Source of the DNA: Setomelanomma holmii
Lineage: Eukaryota > Ascomycota > Dothideomycetes > Pleosporales > Phaeosphaeriaceae
Length of the DNA stretch: 64,000 nt
Assembly (NCBI GenBank): GCA_010015745.1
Contig: ML978187.1
Location: 62,001 to 126,000, forward strand
Reading direction: 5' to 3'
The position numbers and the translations under genes are program-made. Below are positions 55,218 to 64,000 of the stretch, in pieces (positions within the stretch are counted from its first letter, which is position 1; each line of letters opens with the position of its first letter). Below the pieces are notes generated by a model. That model had not been told where the DNA came from and ran no database searches. It saw only the letters and a list, made by a program, of their open reading frames with translations.

Positions 55218-57738
55218 GGTTGCGGCTTGCGTAGAAGTTGATAGATTGACTCGAGGTGATGGTTGGAGCAAACTTTGTGGTAGGGTGAGTCTCCAAGATA
55301 GATAAAGTACGGGCAGAGTGAAGCTGGTAGGCAGCGCAAACCGGGTGATTGATCGTAACCACCTTTGTGTTGCTGAAGGTATGAGGCATCTCTGCCTGAG
55401 GGCTGGAGGGATACAATCCATGAATCCTCGATGTGACAAAGTTGGTGTTTGAAGAAGACAAGATCAAAAGGGTCCTTTGAATACGTAGGTGCTCCATTAT
55501 GAGTGTGAAAGCAAAGGAGATTGTTTCACATTCCTTGTCGAAGGAGCGTGTTGCTCTGCGCTCGCATACGTAAGGCCCCGTCGGCTACTTACCGGGCGAT
55601 CCCGCATCAGGCACGATTCGTCCATGTTGTACGGTTTGCTGAGTCTGTGATGTTGGAGACTTTGCCCATGGGGTGGCGCTGCTGTCGAGATCATGGTCTG
55701 TGTCCAGCGCGTGACAATAGACTATGACCCTGATAACCAGAGCGCTGGCCACTTTGGGTCATGCAGGAAGGCATGATGAGATGTGACGGATGACAAGGAA
55801 AGAGTGGTTGGTGAAGAAGGAAGGAACAAAGAATGGAATGAAGTCATTTACATGTTCTGTGCCTACGAGTGTTGTTTGGTGCAAAGAGCATTACAGTGAG
55901 TTACACAATCAAGAACCGATCGGGAAGGGTGCTTGGTTGGCAGGGTATCTTTAGCCGAGTCGAGTGGAAGGAACACCCAACGGCTGCAACAACGTTGCCC
56001 TGTGGTCAGCATGATGTGACCCAACATAGATATATATTGCCTCTCGCCCAGCCTGCACTCTCGCAACGTCAGATAATTGAGGCTGATGCTTCCAGGAATT
56101 CGGCAACACGTTCCGGCTCGATGACCTGGGGTTGCGCAGACTCACCTGTCTCTGCTTCGTGTGGCATTTCGTGCATCTCGCTGGTCTGCATGCTTTCCAA
56201 TTGCTAGACCACATCAGTCAGCATGTCGAGCTCGCAGTTAGCGCACGCATTCACAAGCGCTGTAACCGCAGCAAATGTTGCTGCACATCCCCATATCTGG
56301 TTTCCTTTTACGGAAACAAAGCCGCTGTCTTTTGCTCGTCGAGTGATAACGCCGAGCCTCCCGCCTACACATCGACAACGGTGGGAAACAGGTATCGTAT
56401 GCAACGTATCACTCCGCAGTCTCTACGAGGTACATGTGCAATGATGGCAGACGGGCGCCACCAATCGACACTCTCACCAAGGACTGTCCTTCATCAGCGC
56501 TCATTGGAGACTCCCGGCACTGATCAAGAATTGCCCCGCACGGTAGCGGGAGCGCTGTCGCGTAGTCTACGATGAAGGGGGGCAGAGGTAATCATGCCGC
56601 CATCTAGTGACTGCATCTCGTGCCGAAGACGGACGGCGCCCACAGGGTGCTGATGGGGTTTGGCAGTGGATATGAGCGCGAGGGTGGGGTGTGCATGCAT
56701 CCTTTTTCTGAAATTTCTGCAGCTACTGGGCGCCGCGGGGCAGAGGTCGTTGGGCTGCGAACTCCAAGGTTCGCATATGGCTGCAGAGGACAGGACGCGC
56801 ATTCACATAGACGGAATGAAGGAGGCTCTGCGAGCGTCAAGTTCGAGATGAACCATGGGAGAGGGCAATATGAAGGGTCTCAGGGTCCACGTGAAAGCGG
56901 ACATGAGGCGCTCGGGCTTCGTGGCTCTCTGTCCAGTCCTCCCAAGCCATGCGACGGAGATGGTGGTTGACGAGCCCGGCAGACGGTCACATCGCTAGTC
57001 GCATCTGCACGTCTGCAGTCTGCGCATGTCCCGCTTTGCTCGTGGTCGACAGGCAGCCCTCTGCAGACGTCATCTACGCTGTTGACACCTCTGGAAGTTA
57101 CAGTCTCTCAGCAACGGGGACGGCCGCGGTGAGGCTGCGGCGGCTCAATCAGACGACGATGCGAGCCGTTGGTGAGCGACGGGACCACTTCCTGAGCTAA
57201 TTGCGTGCAGCACCAGAGGCCCGTGGGCGCTCGAGCCGGAGATTGGCATATTAGTGCCAGAGCCAGTTCGCTGCTCGGCCAGTCTTAGCGTGATATTTGA
57301 GGAATCCCGTCTCCTTTCGCGGCGATGTGCTCCCGCGAACTCTCCCGAGCAGTCCCCTACCTATTTCTCAGCCCAGCTGCTGCTCCTGGTGACTTCACTG
57401 TGCGCCTTGCAGAGCAGACTGCTGTCGTCGCTCCTTTACAGTTTGTGTACGTTGCCCTCTGATCGCATTTTTCGGTAAGCGGCACGACCCTTGATGTCGA
57501 GCATCTCCGCACCCAGAAAAATCCTTTCCGCTATCGACTCGAGGCTCATTTCCCGCCCCCATTCCGTGCATACTTGGTTCCGCCCGACCGTTGTCGCTCA
57601 CTTCACTTCCAATTGATCTTCTCTGACCTGAGCATAGCTGGCTTCTTGCTCCTGCAGAACCCTCCTCCAACGCTGTTGAGAGCCATAATAGCACCTCCCG
57701 TCTCCGTCTCCCGGCCGCAACTTCCTCCCTCGCCCGCC
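55218..57738. other. 2.5-kb intergenic region with probable long 5' leader
   Basis: No accepted gene. The last 500 bases before 57739 are rich in pyrimidines and CpG and are probably the promoter and 5' UTR of the downstream gene. The frames at 56132-56575 and nearby show no family motif. Confidence 0.4.
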
Positions 57739-59210
57739 ATGTCCTACTACAACGACCCGAACTGGTCCTCGCCGGCACCGGGACGCCAGTCGTCCTGGGA
57801 ACAGCCCCAGCAGCCGCCCTCGCGCTCAGCTACCGGTCTCAGTGTATACAACGGCGGAAGCACACCGAGTAACTTGGACCTAGGATCCAGCTCGACGGTG
57901 AACAGGGAGGAGCTCAATGCTTTTGCCTCTCAGTTTGACGGTATGTCCCACTATACGCATCAAGCCAGCGGCAGCTGCCTGTTGCCGAGTTGCGCGTGGA
58001 CTCGACCCATTCGTTGTGGCACGTCAGGTCCCCAGCTAACATGTCAACACAGAGGTTGATCGCGCCGCCGAGAACCTAGCAAAGAGCGGAAAGCCCCTTG
58101 GCCCTGGATTCCCTCCCCAGGCCGGCGGCCGTCGCGAGTCGATGCCCATGATGGGTCCTGCAGCGCCTCGCTCCTACCCTGACTACGGTACGCACACTCC
58201 TTAGAATATCCCAGAGAACCGCGCTGATGGAATACTGTAGATCAGCGCATGGGCGGCCCGCAGCGCCACCACTCCGTGAGCGAGTACGACGGCATGCGAT
58301 CCCACTCGGCCTCGAACGCTCAGGGCTTCTACCAGAACCAACGCTATGCGCCGCGGCCCAACGATGCGGACCAGATGGCTCAGGCGAAGCGTCGGATGGC
58401 GGCTCAGCGTGAGCGTGAGCTGCGCAACTACCACCAAGAGCAGCAATATCACAGAAGTAAGGACTCGGAATCTGGGCAACAATAGAGGAAGGACAGCAGG
58501 TTGACTAGGGTAATACAGATGTTTCTGGATCCAAGTCCGACCGCTCCATGAGCCCCAATACCAATACCATGAATGAAGATGAGCGTCGCGAGCTCATTGC
58601 GCGCCAGCACCGTGCACTGTACGGCGAGAACTCTCAACTGTACAATAACAACCCCACCTCGAGCCAGGACGTTCGGGTCCAGTCTTCGGCTGCCGGCCGC
58701 GGTGCCTCGCCTTTGGCCTTTGACCCCTTCGGCATGCAAGCGCAGAACGCTGGCGAAGCTGCCGTTCAGATGCCCCCGCGCGACAAGGATGCCTCTGGCG
58801 CATCTCAGGAGGCCCGTGCCAACAGCAATTCATCGCCCTCCTCCAATCAGAACCCGGCCTTCACCCTGTTCGAAGCACAGCAGGCGAGCCGCACCTCCAA
58901 CTCTTCTCCTGGAGGATCTCCACCCGTCTCGGGGCCCAACAAGTCGAACGGCTCTGGCGTTGCGCCCATCGGTACTCGTCCCGCCCAGGGCTTGCAACAG
59001 CCGGCTGGTGCTCCCCTCGGCAAGCGGACAACCTCTCCCCTGCCCTCGCCGCTAGGCTACAATTCTTATAACGCGAGCGAGAGCAACAACACGGCTACCA
59101 CGTCCGCTTCTTTGAACCCATCTTCGACGGTAGCCGACAAGGGCATTTGGAACAATGGCCCCTGGAGCAACACGCCAAACCAGGGTGTTCAGGCCTCTGT
59201 TTGGGGCTAG
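57739..59210 (+). CDS. Disordered Q/N/S-rich conserved protein
   Basis: Exons 57739-57940, 58053-58187, 58241-58456 and 58519-59210; introns 53-112 nt; 414 residues. It begins MSYYNDPNWSSPAPGRQSSWEQPQQPPSR and is almost entirely low complexity (Ser, Gln, Asn, Pro, Gly). Two charged helical islands stand out: REELNAFASQFDEVDRAAENLAKSG and MAQAKRRMAAQRERELRNYHQEQQYHR, followed by MNEDERRELIARQHRALYG. All exon joins preserve frame. The short conserved helices suggest a scaffold or RNA-granule type protein. The function is not recognised. Confidence 0.75.
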
Positions 59211-59947
59211 CAAATGGCGTTTTGATTTAGGAGCCACGATGCACATCCGGAGTTTTCGCATTTCTGGTGTCCGGGCATATTGTGTCGGTCTTCGAACAAC
59301 GGGCGGAGCAGGTTAATGGGTGGTCGGCGAAAATTCACCCTGGGTTCAAGTCATATGCTCTTATGGCGTGTTTGCTGCATCTGGGTTTCGGAAGATCATA
59401 TACCATTCAAACGGCGGTTACATGGGTGTTTGTCATGTCGGATCAAGGTTGGCATCAATTCTTTCTCTATATCGGGTCTGCGGGAGTTCTCGTGGGTTCT
59501 TTGCTATTTGACTGGGTCTCTCGCTTTTGGGATCTGGCGGCGGCATATGCGTACAGGGTCTGGCTCTACCCAACCCTTCTGATTTTGGGATTGATACATT
59601 GGTCTGGCATATTCTACTGGGTAATACGAAAAGTGTTTGGGGAACGATCGCCCAGCGTGTTTTCTTTTGCATGGTGACTGGTGTTTCGAAATTCTAATTT
59701 CACTACCAAATACATTCCTTGGCCTGCGGAGTAGTTCCAGCCGAAGGGTGCGCTGCGGTGCTCGTTCCTTGGTCTGTACTAGGCCGTCCGTGCGCATCTT
59801 AGCGAGCTTGAGCCGCGGCGCGCTCTCACCCCAGCTCTCTAGAACCGTGGCCTCTCCGACAAAAGGATAATTACACCAGCACGCGCAACACCTCGTCCAA
59901 CACAACCACATTCCATTTCTCGTCTGCCAGAACACCAGCACATCGTC
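59211..59947. other. 3' flank and SEC61-beta upstream region
   Basis: A 136-codon frame at 59267 lacks an ATG start and is probably chance coding in the 3' UTR of the disordered protein gene. Confidence 0.4.
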
Positions 59948-60746
59948 ATGGTAAGTCTGAAATCTACCGCATGATTTCGAGTGCCATTGGGGGTACATTG
60001 CAAGAACGGCATGTGGAATAGGAGCTACACCAGGAAAAACGATCGAGTCGCAAGCATCGCCAGCTTCGACTTCCTCGCTCTCATCGTCACATCCGCCTCT
60101 ACGTCTCCTGCCAATCAATGTAGAAGCCTCTGGCGCAACCCTGGCTTCCGCACTTTCGCGACCACACTTCTTTATCCTAGCCTCAGGAGATCTCCTTGTC
60201 TTCAATTCAACACCCGAACAATATGCTAATGCGCCATGACAGTCTTCACCACGCCCCACTTCTCCCGTCAACACGCCCTCGGGCTCATCGACTGCGCGCC
60301 CTGCCTCGCCTAAGCCCCCGGGTGGCCCAGCGACTGTTATGCGCAGGAAAGCTGCCGCCGACCGCGCCGAGAAGACCGCAAACCAGCGACCAAGCAGCAC
60401 ACGGGCGGCAGGCGCAGGAGGAAGTTCGAGCACCATGCTGAGTAAGTCACGCACATGAAGGCATTCTGGAGTCACAGATGGGAGGCCGATGGGAGGCATG
60501 CATGCCATATGCGAGAAAAGGAGAAGGTCGAATATCGAATTGGACACGTGCTAATAGTGTTATAGGGCTATACACCGATGAGTCGCCCGGGCTCAAGGTC
60601 GACCCTGTCGTGGTCATGACACTTTCTGTCGTCTTCATCTTCAGCGTTGTCGCGCTACACGGTATGCATCACTCGCAAGAGCTTGATAGTATGCCCACTA
60701 ACATGCGACAGTCATCGCCAAGATCATGCGCCGATTCTCCGCATAG
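59948..60746 (+). CDS. SBH1: Sec61 translocon beta subunit
   Basis: Tail-anchored beta subunit of the ER protein-conducting channel. Exons 59948-59950, 60243-60441, 60566-60661 and 60712-60746; 110 residues. The first coding exon is only the ATG, followed by a 292-nt intron. The disordered N-terminus has SSPRPTSPVNTPSGSS, then PPGGPATVMRRKAAADRAEK, the family-typical TMLRLYTDESPGLKVDPVVVMTLSVVFIFSVVALHVIAKIMRRFSA end, with one hydrophobic anchor and a short basic lumenal end. All introns are GT-AG. Confidence 0.92.
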
Positions 60747-61699
60747 GATGTCGGCATTGATCGTGGTTCCTTTTTCATCCACAATTCCACCTCCACCATG
60801 GTTGGCGCTCTGCAGCAGCGACTTTCATAATCCTCGGTCGTAGCTTGCGACCACATCCTTTTCTATTGATACTCGAAGCATTGCCATGGGCTTGGAGAGA
60901 CTGGAAAAGTGCTTTTCTTGAGATGTTTTATCTTGGCCGTAAAGGGTGTGTAAGGGTAGTGCATCCAGTGTGATTGCATCGAACGGTGTACTATAGAATC
61001 GCAATGGCATGGAGTTCTGAGCATGAGGCGTCCTGGACACGACTGAGTGAGTTGAGAGTCGAAAGACGCCACGACAGACGTTTAGCGATCTAGCATCGCA
61101 CTTCTGGGAGAATCTGCTGGGGTGCCAAAGAGCTCCTGCCTCATCAGAATGTCAGTGATTACTTGCAAGCTGCCCATCAAGCAAGCGCGAGTCATGCTAC
61201 CCCACTACAATACCCACACCCCCAAGAAGCTACCCCTCCATTCGCAACATTTCGTCAGAGAATGCTAACGAGGTGCCCAGATGGCTCGAACGATCAGAAC
61301 GATTCGATGTTGGCATGTCAGTGATTCTGCTCGGACTCAGGCTAAACTCGAATCATCGTTCCTTAAGACACAGAGCATACTCGCCCGTAAGCTACTGACT
61401 ACTCGACAGCACAGCGGCGCAACAATCAATCCGCAGCATTTGTGATCAGGTTGACACTGCACCTCGTCAATTCCTGTGTATCCTCGGACGAGTTACGGGA
61501 GCAAAAGAGCTGGAGGTGCAGCTTGATTCAGTCAGCCAGAGCCGAAAGTGACGTTCAACTTGCAGAAGCCGAGGTTCGCCGCAAGCCGTGGAGAAAAAGG
61601 ATTGGACGTTTGCTGGAGTACCTGCACATCTTCAATCACATCCTCGGAACATCCGACATATACAAAAGTCCGACCCTCAAAAAACCACCGCCATCAAAG
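60747..61699. other. Intergenic region
   Basis: No accepted gene. An in-frame extension of the downstream reductase to 61442 exists, but it lacks family similarity and is taken as 5' UTR. Confidence 0.4.
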
Positions 61700-62761
61700 A
61701 TGCCAGGCCAGCAAACCCGCCAATGGATCCTCTCCAACCCTCCCTCCGCCGACCCTGTCCTTTCTGGCTCCAATGCGACCTTCTCCCTCGAGACAACCAC
61801 ACTTCCCACTCCAGGCTCCAACCAAGCCCTCGTCAAGACCCTCTACTTCTCTAATGACCCCGCGCAACGCGGCTGGATCCAAAAGGACATGGACCCAGAA
61901 CGTCTGTACACTGCGCCTGTCAACAAAGGCGACGTGATGCGATCTTATGCAATCGCCGAGGTTATCGAGTCCAACGTCGCCAGCCTAAAGAAAGGCCAAC
62001 TCGTCATGGGAGGTCTAGGCTGGACTGAGTGCGCTATCGTCAAAGAGGGAGAAGTCCGCCCCATTCAAGCTGATGAAAGCGCTGGCATCAGACCTACGCA
62101 TTTTATCGGCTCCCTCGGCGGTCCTGGTCTAACCGCATACGACGGCCTTATCGACGTAGCCAAAGCGACCAAAGACGACACAGTCGTCGTATCCGGCGCA
62201 GCAGGCGCCACAGGTTCCATGGTCGTGCAAATCGCCAAACACCTTGTCGGGTGCAAGCGCGTCATCGGCATCGCAGGCGGCGAGAAGAAATGCCGTTGGG
62301 TAGAATCCCTCGGGGCAGACATCTGCGTCGACTACAAGTCGGCCAATTTCAAAGACGAGCTCAAGAAAGCTACCGAGGGCTTTGTCGAGGTGTATTTTGA
62401 TAATGTGGGCGGCGAAATCCTCGACCTCATGCTCACGCGCATCAAGCGCTTCGGACGCATCGCAGCGTGCGGCGCGGTCGCGACGTACAATTCCATGGGC
62501 ACGGGGTCTGGGCTGCAGAATTGGTTTGAAATTATTATCAACAGGATCGAGGTTAAGGGGTTTCTTGTTACGGATGCGATTGAGAGTGGGAAAGCTGGGA
62601 AGTGGATTCAGGAATTGGTGCAAGCGGTTAAGGAGGGCAAGATTAAGGTGGGTGAGGATACGGAGACGGTGGTCAAGACAAAGTTTGAGGATGTGCCGAG
62701 GACGTGGACGATGTTGTTCGAGGGGGGCAATACGGGGAAGTTGGTTACGCAGATTGTATAG
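61700..62761 (+). CDS. NADP-dependent alkenal/alkenone reductase (MDR family)
   Basis: 353 residues, single exon; start MPGQQTRQWIL at 61700, where similarity begins. Zinc-independent medium-chain reductase related to leukotriene B4 12-hydroxydehydrogenase. Marks: LYFSNDPAQRGWIQKD near the N-terminus, the Rossmann motif VVVSGAAGATGSMVVQIAKHLVGCKRVIGIAGG (GxxGxxG around residue 165), the YFDNVGGEILDLML segment and a GAVATYNS loop. It reduces activated carbon-carbon double bonds such as toxic lipid aldehydes with NADPH in the cytosol. The frame is clean and the codon use resembles its neighbours. Confidence 0.9.
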   Translation: MPGQQTRQWILSNPPSADPVLSGSNATFSLETTTLPTPGSNQALVKTLYFSNDPAQRGWIQKDMDPERLYTAPVNKGDVMRSYAIAEVIESNVASLKKGQLVMGGLGWTECAIVKEGEVRPIQADESAGIRPTHFIGSLGGPGLTAYDGLIDVAKATKDDTVVVSGAAGATGSMVVQIAKHLVGCKRVIGIAGGEKKCRWVESLGADICVDYKSANFKDELKKATEGFVEVYFDNVGGEILDLMLTRIKRFGRIAACGAVATYNSMGTGSGLQNWFEIIINRIEVKGFLVTDAIESGKAGKWIQELVQAVKEGKIKVGEDTETVVKTKFEDVPRTWTMLFEGGNTGKLVTQIV

Positions 62762-63041
62762 GCGAGAAGTATAACTAGGTTGATTTGGAGCGTGTAGGAA
62801 AATGAGACTAGGATGGATATTGCTCAGTACTCAAGCAACGACATAACTCGGTTCATACTGACTTTTTTCATCGCCTGCAAGACAATTCCTATACAAAATT
62901 TCAATCCTCACAGCTTGCCTTACACAACGCTAGTTCCATCTCACCTTAGCCTCTCCCATCCACATCTCACCATCCAACCCCAATCCCATCCCTATCCCCA
63001 TCCCAGCCCTTGTTTCTCCCTTCCCATCCGCCACAAAGATC

Positions 63042-63658
63042 ATGTCCCGCTTCACGTTCTGGAAAGGCTTCGCCGACGCCGCCGTGGGCGTTGTCCTGCT
63101 CGCGAAGCCGGAGCTTATTTATCACAGTGCAGTCGCACGAGCGCTGAATCGGCTGTCGGGATTGCGATTGCCGAATCCGTATGCTGAGGGGGATGCACTA
63201 AGTGCGCAGCATGCGGTCGCGATTATGGTTAGTGACTCTTGCCTTTTGATTAGACGGGATGACGAGGTGGCGGGGTTTGGGGAAATAAGTCGCAGCAAGG
63301 TGCGTGTGTGTGTGGGTGCTAATGTGAGCGCAGGTGATTGTCGTGGGATGTGGACATATGCGTGCATCGTATAGAAGGGCTGCGCTCCATCCTTTTGGTG
63401 AGTTCGATGTTCATTGCCTTAAAAGTCTGGCATGTTCGTAGCAAAGGCAAGTTCTGATGAGGTGTAGTGCTCATGAACGCCCTGTGGTCTGCGTTCGCAT
63501 TTGCGACAGTGCTTTTCAAGCCTCATCGAGCAACGAGCGCGTTGTTGATGACGGGAATAAATCATGCTGTTTTTGCGACTGTTATGGTGCTGAGGACGGG
63601 AGTGGGCTTTAGGGAGATGCTTGGTTTAAGGATTGAGGATGGCGTTGAGAGGCGTTGA
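63042..63658 (+). CDS. Small membrane protein, hypothetical
   Basis: Exons 63042-63227, 63334-63397 and 63468-63658; introns 106 and 70 nt; 146 residues. It begins MSRFTFWKGFADAAVGVVLLAKPELIYHS. Three to four hydrophobic segments follow (including HAVAIMVIVVGCGHM, VLMNALWSAFAFATVLF and LLMTGINHAVFATVMVL), with a short cytosolic end. The size and layout suggest a small multi-span protein, but no domain was recognised. Confidence 0.7.
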
Positions 63659-63844
63659 ACATGTGAAATGGAAGCGGATGACCAAGGAGTTGCGAGCAGG
63701 GCTGGATCAATCCTGCTCTTTGGCTGTCGGTTGTCAGGCTCATCAACGAAGGTCGAGAACACTGCTTGTTGAGTAAGAGCGGCAGTGAACTACAACCAAG
63801 AGAAGTATTTCACCATCAGCCAAACGACTTGACGCGTCATTAGT

Positions 63845-64000
63845 CTATCGACGTCCCATGGGTGAATCCAAGTCACCTATAGGTGAATCCTCTTCCACGT
63901 TCGCTTCCTCTTCCACGTTTGCATCCCCCTCAGCGTTCGCCGCTTCTACGTCCGACTCATCTTCAAACCTGTTCATAAGTGCCTCTACATCCAGCCCAGC
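63845..64000 (-). CDS. 3' end of a gene running off the right edge
   Basis: A 51-codon open frame plus stop covers the whole right edge on the minus strand. It is strongly acidic: LMNRFEDESDVEA, then NVEEEANVEED, ending DLDSPMGRR. The DNA has a near-perfect direct repeat (TCTTCCACGTT) that makes the NVEE duplication. The bulk of the gene lies beyond position 64000, and the function is unknown. Confidence 0.5.
   Translation of the reverse strand, partial: AGLDVEALMNRFEDESDVEAANAEGDANVEEEANVEEDSPIGDLDSPMGRR

Noticed and set aside
56132..56575. 147-codon plus-strand frame
   Set aside because: No family motif; probably chance coding in a GC-rich intergenic region.
59267..59677. 136-codon plus-strand frame with hydrophobic stretches
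   Set aside because: No ATG at its start and immediate position after a stop codon; likely 3' UTR.

Overview
The window is nuclear DNA of a filamentous ascomycete (Pezizomycotina, most likely a Dothideomycete; the class is an inference). The evidence is many short GT-AG introns of about 42-71 nt, a dispersed single 5S rRNA gene, an intron-bearing tRNA-Thr(AGU), two HET-domain genes, Zn2Cys6 regulators, an AA9 lytic polysaccharide monooxygenase and fungal permease families. Gene models were rebuilt by hand from reading frames, splice sites and family motifs. They are not confirmed by transcripts.

Layout. 1-1.64 kb: 5' part of a Leu3/War1-like Zn2Cys6 factor (-), running off the left edge. 2.5-5.1 kb: a small unknown ORF, then three tandem small paralogues that share a terminal WWEI motif. 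5.2-9.4 kb (-): a HET gene and an F-box/LRR gene, both broken by in-frame stops. A 16-bp hairpin at 9472-9511 separates them from housekeeping genes: VMS1 (+), UTP16 (-) and a Sel1/TPR mitochondrial-type protein (+). 15.3-17.8 kb: a zinc-finger/protein-kinase gene with four lesions. 18.1-22.8 kb: O-methyltransferase (-), tRNA-Thr and a PTR2 peptide transporter (-). 22.8-26.2 kb: gene-poor. 26.2-29.9 kb: an AA9 LPMO with its CBM1 out of frame, a 5S rRNA gene and an acetyltransferase-like gene with two nonsense codons. 30.1-33.1 kb: a small unknown ORF and a secreted histidine acid phosphatase (-). 33.6-39.8 kb: Zn2Cys6 factor, short-chain dehydrogenase, secreted kelch protein (-) and FAD monooxygenase, possibly a small metabolic cluster without a backbone enzyme. 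39.9-49.3 kb: zinc-finger protein (-), an intact HET gene, an amino-acid permease (-) and a rhodopsin-fold membrane protein. 50.8-64 kb: xylose-reductase-type aldo-keto reductase, a small membrane protein, an F-box protein (-), a disordered Q/N/S-rich protein, SEC61-beta, a medium-chain reductase, a small membrane protein and the 3' end of another gene (-).

Housekeeping genes (VMS1, UTP16, SEC61-beta and others) have clean frames. Lesions cluster in accessory families: HET, F-box, kinase, acetyltransferase, the LPMO CBM and the FAD monooxygenase. The main unexplained feature is this set of nine in-frame stops inside otherwise well-conserved accessory genes, plus the three-copy WWEI family. 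No CRISPR array, insertion sequence, virus or backbone biosynthetic gene was seen.
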